Origin: an uncultured Acidimicrobiales bacterium
GTDB lineage: Bacteria > Actinomycetota > Acidimicrobiia > Acidimicrobiales > SZUA-35
Reading direction: 5' to 3'
Assembly: GCA_938021675.1 (NCBI GenBank)
Contig: CALIFY010000093.1
Coordinates: 1 to 33,460, forward strand
Length of the DNA stretch: 33,460 nt
Program-made: the position numbers and the translations under genes
Shown: piece by piece, positions 26,501 to 33,186 of the stretch
Position numbering within the stretch: position 1 is the stretch's first letter
Layout of the letters: every line of letters starts with the position of its first letter
The notes under the pieces: generated by a model
The model's database searches: none
The model's input: only the letters and a program-made list of their open reading frames with translations
Told to the model about the DNA's origin: nothing

Positions 26501-29500
26501 GGCCGATGGCGAGGACGACGGCGTCGACCCCATCACCGTGACCGGCGACCTCGACACATTCGCCGTCCGATCGTCGACGGTGACCATGCAACTGGGTCAA
26601 GAACGAGAAGGCGAGGACCCCGACAACGATCCCGACACCGCCGACGATTCGGAAGACCTCACCGTCGACTTTGGGTTCTACTCTCTATCCCTAGGCGACA
26701 CCGTATTTCACGACATCGACAACTCCGGGGACGACAACGGCGGGACCGATGCCGGACTGGCCGGCGTCGAACTCGAACTGTGGCTTGACGACGGTGACGG
26801 TACCTTCGACCCCACCGTCGACTCCCTAACCGACACCAGCACCACTGGCGCTGCCGGACAATACCGGTTCGAAGGCTTGATCGACGACGCCGAATACTTC
26901 GTGGTAGTGGCGGCCGATAACTTCAATGACTCCGGAGTTCTTGATGGATTCCGATCGTCGACCGACGATGACCAAACCGACCAACTCGACGGAACCGACG
27001 ATGGGATAGACCCGACCGCTAACGACCCGACGGTCGTGGCCGGACCAGTAACGGCCGACGCCGGCACCGAGCCTGAAGAACTCGGGCAACACGATCCGAC
27101 GGTCGACGTTGGCTTCTACACCCTCTCGCTCGGCAATCAGGTCTGGTACGACGTCGACGCATCAGCCACCTTCGATGACGGGGAGACGCCGGTCGAGGAC
27201 GTCGTGGTCAACTTGATCGACGCCGACACCGGCGAGATACTCGACACCGCCACTACCGATGCCTTCGGCGCCTACCTATTCACCGGCCTGGTAGACGGTC
27301 AGGCGTACGTGGTCGAGATACCAGCCGAGAACTTCGATATCGCCGCACCGCTCGACGGCTGGTTCTCGTCCCCGGCGGCTCCGGCCGGGGACGATGGCGA
27401 TGACAATGGCATCGATCCGGTCATTGTCCCTGGCGACCTGAACAGTCTGGCTGTCCGGTCGGCTGAGGTCATCCCCGAGGCCGGCGTCGACCCCGGGGCC
27501 GACGGCGACGGGGTCCCACCGGTCAACGTCGACACCGACACCGATACCGATATCGACGGGGATGACCTCCGACCAGATAGCAACGAGAACTTGCTGGTCG
27601 ACTTCGGCTTCTACCAGCTGGCGGTCGGCAATCTAGTGTGGCTCGACATCGACAATTCGGGCACGGTCGACGATGGCGAAGAGCCGGTGCCCGGCGTGAT
27701 CGTCAACCTGCTCGATGCAAGCGGTGACTCCGTGCTTCACCCAGTCGACGGTGCACCGGTCACCGCCACCACCGGTCCTGACGGGACGTATGTCTTCGAG
27801 GGTCTTCCCGAGGGAACGTACGTGGTCGAAATTGATGCTGCCAACTTCGTTGACGATGGCCCGCTGGTCGGCACCGTGTCGTCGGAAGGGAACGACGTCG
27901 TCCCAGGCCAGGCTCCGGCCCCAGATGCCGACCCGACCGATGACGACGACAACGGCAACTTAGTCGACGCTGCCGGTACACCGGTCGTGGGGAGCCTCGT
28001 GTTCGACGCTGTCCGCGCCATCCCGGTCGCCCTGACCGGCGGGGAGGAACCGGTCGATCCGGCCGACGAACCGCTGGGATTGGCCGACGACGGTTCGGCC
28101 AACGCCACCGTCGACTTCGGCTTCTGGCCCCACCCGCCGTTCGAGATCGGGTCGACCATCTGGTTCGACTCCGACAACTCGGGCGATGGGGCCGATGTCG
28201 ATGGCAGCAACGAGCCGGCGGCCGATGACGTAGTAGTCAACCTCCTGGTCCTCGACGAGGCCACCGATGCCTACGTTCCGGCGGTCGACATCGACGGCGG
28301 ACCGGTCCCCCCGAGCACGACGGTCGACGGGGCCTATAACTTCACCGGCCTCCCGGCCGGCACCTACGTCGTCCAACTGGACCCGGCCAACACCGCCGCA
28401 GGCGGACCTCTCGACGGGCACAGCGTGTCGACCGGCCCGGCTTCGGCGACCGACCCCGAAGACCAGGTCGACGGCAACAACGACGGACTAATCGATCCCG
28501 AACTCGGCATGGTGTCCGGGCCGATCGTCCTGGCCATCGACGACCAACCCACCGGAGAGATCGACGGTTCGCCGAACGGAACCGACGACCGGTTCACCGA
28601 CCTGACCGTCGACATCGGCCTCGTCCCTACTCTCGAATTGGGCGATGAGGTCTGGATCGACCTCGACAATGACGGCCAGCTCGACCCCGACGAGGACTTC
28701 GCCCCTGACGGAGTGATCGTCAATCTGCTCGATGCCGGCGGGGACGTGGTGGGGACAACGACCACCACCGACGGCCGGTATCGGTTCGACGATCTACTTG
28801 AAGGTGACTACATCGTCGAGCTCGACGCTGCCAACTTCGCCGCCGACGGTGGGCTGGTTGGCTACGTAGCCTCGACCGGGGCCGCCTCGTCGATCACTCC
28901 CAACGACGATGTCGACCAGAACAACGACGGCACCGGTGAGCCAGGCCAGGTCATCCAATCCGGAGTGGTAACGCTGGCCTTCGCCTCCGAACCGTCGGCC
29001 GACGACGGCTCAGCCAACCACACCGTCGACTTCGGTGTCGTCCCCCGCCTGGCTCTCGGGGCCACAATCTGGCTCGACGGCGATAACGACGGCATCCTCG
29101 ACCCCGAAGAACTGCCGATTCCCGGCGTGGTCGTGCAACTGCTCGACGAGACAGGCGGAGTGCTGGCCGAGACCGCAACCGACGACGAGGGTCGATACTT
29201 CTTCGGCGACCTCGACCCGGGCACCTATACGGTGCAGCTCCCGGCGTCGAACTTCTCTTCCGGCGGGGTCCTGGAGAATTACGCCCCGTCGACCGGTCCC
29301 GGCGCCAACCAGAATGACAACGTCGACGGCAACTCCGACGGCGTGCTGGTCGACGGCAACCTCCGATCGGGACCCATCGTCTTGTCCTACGGCCAGGAGG
29401 TGGCCGGCAACGGCCTGCTCAACGTCACCGCCGACTTCGGCCTGGTCGAGCTAGCCCAATTGGCCGGTCTAGTGTGGCACGACGAGAACGGTGACGGCAT

Positions 29501-29963
29501 CCAGGGTCCGGACGAGGCCGGACTGGGAGGAGTCGAGGTCACCCTGGAAGACGCCGCCGGCGTCGTCATGGCCGAGATCACCGCCGGCGACGATGGCCGG
29601 TTCGCCATGACCGGGCTGCCGCCCGAGGCATACTCGATCTCGTTCGTCCTCTCGTCGCTCCCGGCTGGAGCCACCGTGACAACGGCCGACCAGGGCACCG
29701 ACGACACTGCCGACAGCGACGCCAACGCCGACGCTCGCGTCCTCGACATCGTGCTCAACAGCGGCGACATGATCGACAACATCGCCATGGGTGTCAAGCT
29801 GCCTAGTCCGTCGAACAGCGCCGACAATGGGACGGTACCAACTCTCTTGGCCTTCACCGGCCAGCACGGCTCGACCATGCTCGTCGCCGCCGGACTTTTG
29901 ATCATTGCCGGCGGCGGTCTTCTCCGATCCCGGCGACGGTTGCGCCCAGGGCTTCGAACCTGA
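20502..29963 (+). CDS. Giant LAFTG-anchored surface protein with 16 SdrD-B-like repeats
   Basis: The 3153-residue product has a signal peptide with cleavage likely after VSA (residue 37), an SdrB-like first domain (about 40-155, SLWVDFNRDGDFDAGE), a propeller-like region (about 155-650; GSIWGLAYDEWSGTLYTSSF, IGDIDLTPDGRTLLVMN), and 16 SdrD-B-like repeats starting near residues 652, 777, 926, 1107, 1268, 1431, 1585, 1754, 1905, 2065, 2211, 2376, 2550, 2714, 2853 and 2989. Most repeats run GNxVWxDxDNDGxxDxxE, then GVxVxLxDxxG, a GxYxFxxLxxGxY strand, an S-S-T-G-like segment and VDFGFY. LAFTG (3116-3120), a hydrophobic helix and a basic tail form a sortase signal. Acidic loops suggest calcium binding. 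The GTG at 20502 follows GAAGGG. An adhesin, matrix or surface-layer role is inferred; no sortase gene is in the window. Confidence 0.9.
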   Translation: MTILRMRDVGFSRPMAALTAVAVFATSLAVLPGRVSAEGAPVTGSLWVDFNRDGDFDAGETAADTSSYFPPAGITITAYDIDGNTATGFVDPGDPPTYSIDVSGLVGTDFVVTYELDPADVTAGYTETFPGTDQVGATRVVSAGDISHFGILPPSECPRSGTGADSHANAADGKVWTTCFTNGDRSSDPPAGSPDFSLLGLNNVDGNDDFIEQLGNRDRLGSIWGLAYDEWSGTLYTSSFLKRHSELPDADQDGDNDLGGLMWLDYSDGLAPTETVYGTDLSEDAGGPTYGDVEHPSLVDGSRDVDTTASTMPSFDSDAFALVGATGIGDIDLTPDGRTLLVMNLETKSLDLYDVSSVQSNSATGAPVFSSSIAMPDPGCSILSTTPAYQHQPFGVTTVDGDTALVGIQCADNLLGAVYEIALPGGAATQLVTLDAAYYARADRGVGLTETWNSWTDDFFELTIEPNGGGWPTGTHYNAYRSQPLISDINVSSDGSMDITLMDRSGHQIGWVNRSTDPTDTGSYYIGLASGDTLYVCANGALEGTAGCPVADSAEGFYTADIFPGAHHETTVGGAWVGDWSPEHVTVQMDAPDAFNAGGIMWWPRLEDSPELGLTEFYSGVWASSDPGAGFFLGKAAGMGDVEGCNTPQFIGDYVWLDADSDGIQDPDEQPLAEVSVTLSTSSGPIATTETDGGGHYSFTSADGVLPNSDYTIEFDVGTASNAPSDPTQLVPTLIDQVDELRDSDIDVDERLAVTTLPLGINQSDLDAGYVAPLVIGDYVWFDADSDGLQGLDESGIGGVTVSLYADDGVSLLGTAVTDSDGFYRFSSAVSEPAAGNGDNVGGGLPADQAVSIRLDNPDDYATGPLTSYRLTDPDQTSADPGDVDDEVDSDAMLVDGFPQMGVPAQSDGEDLSFDAGFVLPPLRTGNIVWFDDNNDGRYDLGESPIEGVVVELYPDVGNDGIFVEGVDDVGPALSPDTPGVNTTGSDGRWHVDGLAAGTYFATIASGQTATIDGAPRSLDNYLSSSGASQDPGPNTTDNIDDGQPVGSYASVSGLITLANGALPQSEVDNTSQDAEAAAELVTAESYADNDSDLTVDFGFAESLRVGSTLFLDQENDGAYNNADTALEDVIVQLLDADSTIVATTETDASGFYFFDGLEPNVEYLIGVPADQSAAPDPTATTQLVASTVVTDDIVADNQNHGAPADGFLAVTAPFTLAAAGAGSDEVEGVGGADTEAGATAALTTKNDANSYLGIDIGLTPFNLYQVGNQVWFDTDNNGMLDGDEVGIDGVLVQLVDDDTAVVDEVSTASGGFYSFTDLPAGTYAVRIPDDQSTADDPTALDDLVSSTGHIDPDDVDDGTAPEPSDDQRDNGEPVSGIARSASAPFVLGDPNGQPADDGEPVNEIAEDGVLPDGQSDFTVDFGFYQPHRLGNLVWEDFDDDGAVDPGEPGIDGVEVALLDADGEPVRDVTGAAITDTTDNDGHYEFSDLIAGTYEVAIVAGQSVLTGFEAGGISTGENEIDNDNNANGDSAIGWTSGPISLGLDNGEPTTETDANTNVSAEDATVADDASDLTVDFGFHRGQRLGGQIWLDEGTAQNDGVFDSDENAIVGLTTELWLDDGDDVFEPDDDTRLDATPTDGEGNYVFAGVRADDAYFVAVVQGTDDRISSAGASSDPMLDDNVDDGTDSAPAGYVTVSDSLSLAGPGLEPTGETDTLPLADETESDANVVTDFYPDDNSNLQIDFGLIEMPLFRLGNLVWVDNDGDGLAEPGEPALPGITVELYDSLDQLIDSDTTDDTGHYEFTNLAAETYTVSIPLDQATLAPYRLNSIHEQTDETDNNNDGITVDSAATSAAITLGENGYNDEPTDETLRAGSPIDDDSGDGGVVGDDRSDMTIDFGFYALSLGNQVFLDLDNDGQFEPGDDEIPIEGVQVNLLDGDGEPVQDETGADLTAVTDEQGLYLFTALENDADYIVEIDGSNFGPGQPLNDHWSSTGTATDIVADGEDDGVDPITVTGDLDTFAVRSSTVTMQLGQEREGEDPDNDPDTADDSEDLTVDFGFYSLSLGDTVFHDIDNSGDDNGGTDAGLAGVELELWLDDGDGTFDPTVDSLTDTSTTGAAGQYRFEGLIDDAEYFVVVAADNFNDSGVLDGFRSSTDDDQTDQLDGTDDGIDPTANDPTVVAGPVTADAGTEPEELGQHDPTVDVGFYTLSLGNQVWYDVDASATFDDGETPVEDVVVNLIDADTGEILDTATTDAFGAYLFTGLVDGQAYVVEIPAENFDIAAPLDGWFSSPAAPAGDDGDDNGIDPVIVPGDLNSLAVRSAEVIPEAGVDPGADGDGVPPVNVDTDTDTDIDGDDLRPDSNENLLVDFGFYQLAVGNLVWLDIDNSGTVDDGEEPVPGVIVNLLDASGDSVLHPVDGAPVTATTGPDGTYVFEGLPEGTYVVEIDAANFVDDGPLVGTVSSEGNDVVPGQAPAPDADPTDDDDNGNLVDAAGTPVVGSLVFDAVRAIPVALTGGEEPVDPADEPLGLADDGSANATVDFGFWPHPPFEIGSTIWFDSDNSGDGADVDGSNEPAADDVVVNLLVLDEATDAYVPAVDIDGGPVPPSTTVDGAYNFTGLPAGTYVVQLDPANTAAGGPLDGHSVSTGPASATDPEDQVDGNNDGLIDPELGMVSGPIVLAIDDQPTGEIDGSPNGTDDRFTDLTVDIGLVPTLELGDEVWIDLDNDGQLDPDEDFAPDGVIVNLLDAGGDVVGTTTTTDGRYRFDDLLEGDYIVELDAANFAADGGLVGYVASTGAASSITPNDDVDQNNDGTGEPGQVIQSGVVTLAFASEPSADDGSANHTVDFGVVPRLALGATIWLDGDNDGILDPEELPIPGVVVQLLDETGGVLAETATDDEGRYFFGDLDPGTYTVQLPASNFSSGGVLENYAPSTGPGANQNDNVDGNSDGVLVDGNLRSGPIVLSYGQEVAGNGLLNVTADFGLVELAQLAGLVWHDENGDGIQGPDEAGLGGVEVTLEDAAGVVMAEITAGDDGRFAMTGLPPEAYSISFVLSSLPAGATVTTADQGTDDTADSDANADARVLDIVLNSGDMIDNIAMGVKLPSPSNSADNGTVPTLLAFTGQHGSTMLVAAGLLIIAGGGLLRSRRRLRPGLRT
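22455..29810 (+). repeat. 16 divergent SdrD-B-like coding repeats
   Basis: Repeat starts in the DNA are at 22455, 22830, 23277, 23820, 24303, 24792, 25254, 25761, 26214, 26694, 27132, 27627, 28149, 28641, 29058 and 29466. Lengths vary from about 115 to 181 codons. Units share protein motifs but are visibly different in DNA sequence and in inserted loops, so this is an old, selected array rather than a fresh tandem duplication. The last unit (HDENGDG, then GVEVTLEDAAG) is the shortest and lacks the long inter-strand loop. Confidence 0.85.
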
Positions 29964-29975
29964 ACCGAAAGGCGA

Positions 29976-30019
29976 GCCCCCGAAACTGGGGCCGGCTACC
30001 GGACTTGTTGGTAGCCGGC
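29976..30019. terminator. Bidirectional hairpin between convergent genes
   Basis: GCCGGCTACC (29991-30000) and GGTAGCCGGC (30010-30019) form a perfect 10-bp stem with a 9-base loop. A smaller GCCCC/GGGGC stem (29976-29980, 29988-29992) precedes it and shares its last two bases with it. The large stem includes the stop codon of the leftward gene. It starts 27 bp after the giant gene's stop. There is no U-tract on either side, so it may be a U-less or bidirectional terminator. Confidence 0.55.
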
Positions 30020-30916
30020 CTCCGGGCTCCAGCGAAACACGATCGTCTCCGCCCCTTGGTCGGCCGGATGGGCCCGAAGGCTGAAGTCAAAGTCGATGGC
30101 GGTGGCCACTATGTTGACCGGTGCGGTGGCATCGGGCCGAAGCTTGATGGCTCGGACCGAGAGGGAGGCGCCCTCGCCTTCCAGCCGGGTCAGCAACGTA
30201 GGTTCCGACAATTCATCGGCCACCGGCACCACGTACAAGGCGCCGGCCCGAGCCGCCCCTAGCACTAGGACCCGGCTGCCGAGGCTCCGGCCGATGGCGA
30301 TCGAGGTGGCGTCGAACCCATCACCGAGTAGCGCGGCCTCGCCGGTCCGCCGATCGATCCGCCAGATCGAGCCTGATTCGGTCTCAGGGGTGCTCCCGGT
30401 CAGAGAGGTCGCGTATAAGTAGGGTTCGATGCAGTCGACAGCCAGTCCCATGATCCCGAACGGTTGATCGAGCGGATCGTGGGTCAGCGGCAGTTCGGCC
30501 CACGGGGCTAGCTCCCCGGTCTGGGGATCGACCCGAAAGATTGTGTTGCGCTGCTCGGCAGGGTTCTCCATCACGTCGATCACCGCCCGCGGTACGGTAA
30601 ACACCTCACCTCCGGCCGAGATGGAGATGGCGCCCAGATCGCCGGCCTCTGAGTACGAAGGGTGCACGAAGCTCTCCTGCCGGCCGTCCTCGCTCTGAAA
30701 AACAACGACAAGGCCCTGCGATTCCCGGGTGGCGGTAGTGAACACTGGATCGATCATCCCAGCTTCGGTGGCGAACGGTGGGGTCCCGTTACACGAGTCG
30801 AGCGTGATCGGCCCGGCGATCTCGACCCCGCGACTGGACGTACCAACTGCGACCACAGCTGCTGCGCCGGCCAAGGTCAGCACACCGACCGCGATCGCCA
30901 ACCCTCGCCGGCTCAC
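29996..30916 (-). CDS. Exported propeller-like protein of unknown function
   Basis: The 306-residue product starts with a basic segment (SRR) and a hydrophobic helix (about 5-28), fitting a signal peptide or membrane anchor. The rest is beta-rich, with blade-like segments such as GIMGLAVDCIEPYLYATSL, GSIWRIDRRTGEAALLG and FDATSIAIG, which suggests a small beta-propeller, an inference. No catalytic motif is recognised. The frame opens at an ATG at 30952, but a GTG at 30916 overlaps the stop of the upstream gene by 4 bp, the junction type common in this genome, and directly precedes the export signal; neither has a clear ribosome-binding site. It is convergent with the giant surface-protein gene and probably co-transcribed with the lipoprotein gene upstream. 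Confidence 0.7.
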   Translation of the reverse strand: MSRRGLAIAVGVLTLAGAAAVVAVGTSSRGVEIAGPITLDSCNGTPPFATEAGMIDPVFTTATRESQGLVVVFQSEDGRQESFVHPSYSEAGDLGAISISAGGEVFTVPRAVIDVMENPAEQRNTIFRVDPQTGELAPWAELPLTHDPLDQPFGIMGLAVDCIEPYLYATSLTGSTPETESGSIWRIDRRTGEAALLGDGFDATSIAIGRSLGSRVLVLGAARAGALYVVPVADELSEPTLLTRLEGEGASLSVRAIKLRPDATAPVNIVATAIDFDFSLRAHPADQGAETIVFRWSPEAGYQQVR

Positions 30917-32640
30917 CGTGCCAGAGGCCGGAAGATCGGGCCAGCTGAGCATGACGAGACGTCATTGCGGGCCAGGCCATCGTCGCCGACCACGGTCTCG
31001 ACCCAGCACGCCTCCGACCCCGGAGTCGGATCGTTGTGCAACTCGGGTACGACCCATACCACCGTGTCGGTCCCGCTCAATGTCTCGTCGTCGACAAACT
31101 GTTCGGGACCCTGCCGTTGATCGGCGTTGCAGCAGGGGCCGATGGTGACCAGCTCGCTGGCACCCTCCGCCGATGGTCGCCCTTCGGTGAAATACACCCA
31201 GGCTGGGTGCTCCTGCTCGTCGTGTTCGACCGACTCGATCGGCACCTCTAGCTCATAGTTATCACCTAGTTGAACGGTGTGGCGTGAGGCCGAGGTCTGA
31301 AACCACTCCTCCCGCTCGACCCGGCCACCGTCGATCATCGATAGGCTGGCCGGAAGAGCGACGCGGAGTACGGGTCGGTACACACCGGTATCGCCGCATC
31401 CCTTGCCCTGACTGGTGGCGACCGGGCGGAACGTGCCATCGCTATACATCCGTAGGCTCTGACGGTAATTGTAGCTGCACGGCGCCGGCCAACCTTCAGA
31501 CCAGTAGTCCTGATCCAGACTGAGGCCCACACCCAAGCTGTCGTCGATCGATCGAACGACCGGCACGTCGGCCGCTACCACAGCAGCCTGGGCGAAAGCC
31601 GGGCAACCTACAGCATCGGAGTAACCGAACCCGTCGTTGAGGGAGTATGAGACGTGCCAGTCGACCAGCTTGATCGACTCGGCCACCACCGTCCCCTCGA
31701 AGGCCAGGTCCTGGATGTGGAGCCCGTCGGAAGAAGTTAGTTGGTAGGTGGCCGACCACGGCCCTTCGGCCAGCTCATGCGACTCGTTGCAGTAGCGCTC
31801 GATTTGTACCTCTTCGGCTCGCCGGAGGGTGACCGGCTCAAGCAACTGGTCGGCGTCGTCGGAATCGAATCGGGTCCACGCTGCGCCGGCCACCACCAGC
31901 TCGGTAAGGTCGACGATGGCCCAAACCGCCCCGTCGTCGTTGAGGTATGTGGGGGCGACACAGAGATGTTCCTGGCGCTCGCAGCGAGAGCGAGACAGGC
32001 TGGTCTTGGTGGAGGCCATAACCGCCTCGTCAGTCCCGACACCGTATTCGGTCCGCAACTCGTCGACCACGGAGCTACTTGAGGCTAAAGACTCGGCCAC
32101 CTCGATCAGGTGGGCTGGAATGTCAGGAACGGTCCGCGGTTGGACAAACGAGTCTGATACCTCGCCACGGCTCAGATCGACATAGGCGGTCAGCGTCGCA
32201 TGGTTGGTGTAGTCGTAGAGTTCGACCCTACGACACTGGGCAACGTTGGCACAGTGGTCGGGACTCACGTCACCGGCACTCGGTTGGGTCACCGAAAAAA
32301 ACTCGACCAGGAAGTTCCCGTCGGCGATCTGCCGTTCCGACTCAGCCCAGAAGTCAGAGTCGAGAAAGATCTCATAGGCGGCCCGGTCCCCGGAGTCGGT
32401 ATCGAGGTCGAGCAGTGAGAAGGCTTGGCCCGGCGTTCTGACCTTGCGGTAGCGGGCGGCGACGACGACGTCCTCGGCCTCCATTTTGGCCGTCTCGACA
32501 TCGACTAGCTCGGCCCGGGCCGGGTCGACGGACTCCAACCGGGCTCCATCAGCCCCGACGCAAGCGACGCCGAGCAAACAGATCATCATCGATAACGAAC
32601 GCGAGGCAACCGACCGAGTCGCAGCGGAATACATCGGCAC
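30913..32640 (-). CDS. Putative lipoprotein with copper amine oxidase-like architecture
   Basis: The 575-residue product begins with an export signal and a possible lipobox LLGVAC (C27). I recognise features paralleling copper amine oxidases: two DL-T/S-x-x-E-type segments (YVDLSRGEV 153-161, IVDLTELVV 242-250), LHIQDLAFEGTVV then DWHVSYSLNDGFGY (307-340), CSYNYRQSLRMYSDGTFRPV (388-407) resembling the N-Y-[DE] topaquinone region, and TLSGTDTVVWVVPELHN (520-536) resembling the block around the third copper-ligand histidine (H535). However the residue after Y392 is Arg rather than Asp/Glu, and the expected HxH pair is not seen; the matching place reads GVYRPVLRVAL. A non-enzymatic or altered relative is thus likelier than an active oxidase. 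The ATG at 32640 follows AGGGTG. Homology is inferred by eye, not computed. Confidence 0.6.
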   Translation of the reverse strand: MPMYSAATRSVASRSLSMMICLLGVACVGADGARLESVDPARAELVDVETAKMEAEDVVVAARYRKVRTPGQAFSLLDLDTDSGDRAAYEIFLDSDFWAESERQIADGNFLVEFFSVTQPSAGDVSPDHCANVAQCRRVELYDYTNHATLTAYVDLSRGEVSDSFVQPRTVPDIPAHLIEVAESLASSSSVVDELRTEYGVGTDEAVMASTKTSLSRSRCERQEHLCVAPTYLNDDGAVWAIVDLTELVVAGAAWTRFDSDDADQLLEPVTLRRAEEVQIERYCNESHELAEGPWSATYQLTSSDGLHIQDLAFEGTVVAESIKLVDWHVSYSLNDGFGYSDAVGCPAFAQAAVVAADVPVVRSIDDSLGVGLSLDQDYWSEGWPAPCSYNYRQSLRMYSDGTFRPVATSQGKGCGDTGVYRPVLRVALPASLSMIDGGRVEREEWFQTSASRHTVQLGDNYELEVPIESVEHDEQEHPAWVYFTEGRPSAEGASELVTIGPCCNADQRQGPEQFVDDETLSGTDTVVWVVPELHNDPTPGSEACWVETVVGDDGLARNDVSSCSAGPIFRPLAR

Positions 32641-32768
32641 CGCGTCACCCTAGCTCGACCAAGGTAGTGGAGCAGCGACCAACCAAGTGATACGAATCGT
32701 CGCCGCCACACGAGCTGTCAGCCGACCCAAGTCGCGGTTGTGGCCCCCGCTCGCCGTGTAGAAGCCTC

Positions 32769-32774
32769 TAAGAT
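32769..32774 (+). promoter_or_regulatory. Possible -10 element of a leaderless transcript
   Basis: TAAGAT lies 7 bp before the GTG at 32782, about the distance from a -10 hexamer to a transcription start. No ribosome-binding site is visible before that GTG. This fits leaderless transcription, which is common in actinobacteria. No good -35 is seen at 17 bp; TTGTGG (32738-32743) is too far. The rest of the spacer 32641-32768 shows nothing I can name. Confidence 0.4.
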
Positions 32775-32781
32775 CTGACTT

Positions 32782-33186
32782 GTGGATGAGGAGACCGAGT
32801 CTGAGGTATCGAGGAGCGTGTCGCCGGCGGATTCGGCAGCGCCCCTTCCGTTCGAGGACCTGATCGCTCCGACGCCCACAAACCCATCGCCGCCAGCGCT
32901 CGCCCGATGGCTGGCTTTCGGTTCGATCCTACTCGGGGGTGGCCTCGGCGCTCTCGTGGGATTCGGGATCGGCGATCTCATGGGAGGCACCAGCACCTGG
33001 GCTGCGGTCGGCGCCCTGTGCGGCGGGCTGACCGGAGCCATCGGCGTCGGTGTCGTCGCCAACCTCACGTTGCGGGCGATGAACGAATGGCGATCGGTTC
33101 AACACCCTGAAGCCGATACTCCTGAAGCCGACGCAAAGGCGGACCGTCGTTCCTCGAAACAGTGGACGAGGCGGCCATCGACGTGA
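32782..33186 (+). CDS. Small two-helix membrane protein
   Basis: The 134-residue product has an acidic, Ser/Pro-rich N-terminus (1-40), two glycine-rich hydrophobic helices (about 43-66 and 72-94) joined by a short GGTST turn, and a charged C-terminus with a duplicated PEAD motif. It resembles small glycine-zipper or AtpI-like membrane proteins in layout only; I do not recognise a family. The GTG at 32782 is the first start in frame and may be leaderless. The stop overlaps the next start by 4 bp, so it is coupled to an inositol-monophosphatase family gene. Confidence 0.75.
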   Translation: MDEETESEVSRSVSPADSAAPLPFEDLIAPTPTNPSPPALARWLAFGSILLGGGLGALVGFGIGDLMGGTSTWAAVGALCGGLTGAIGVGVVANLTLRAMNEWRSVQHPEADTPEADAKADRRSSKQWTRRPST

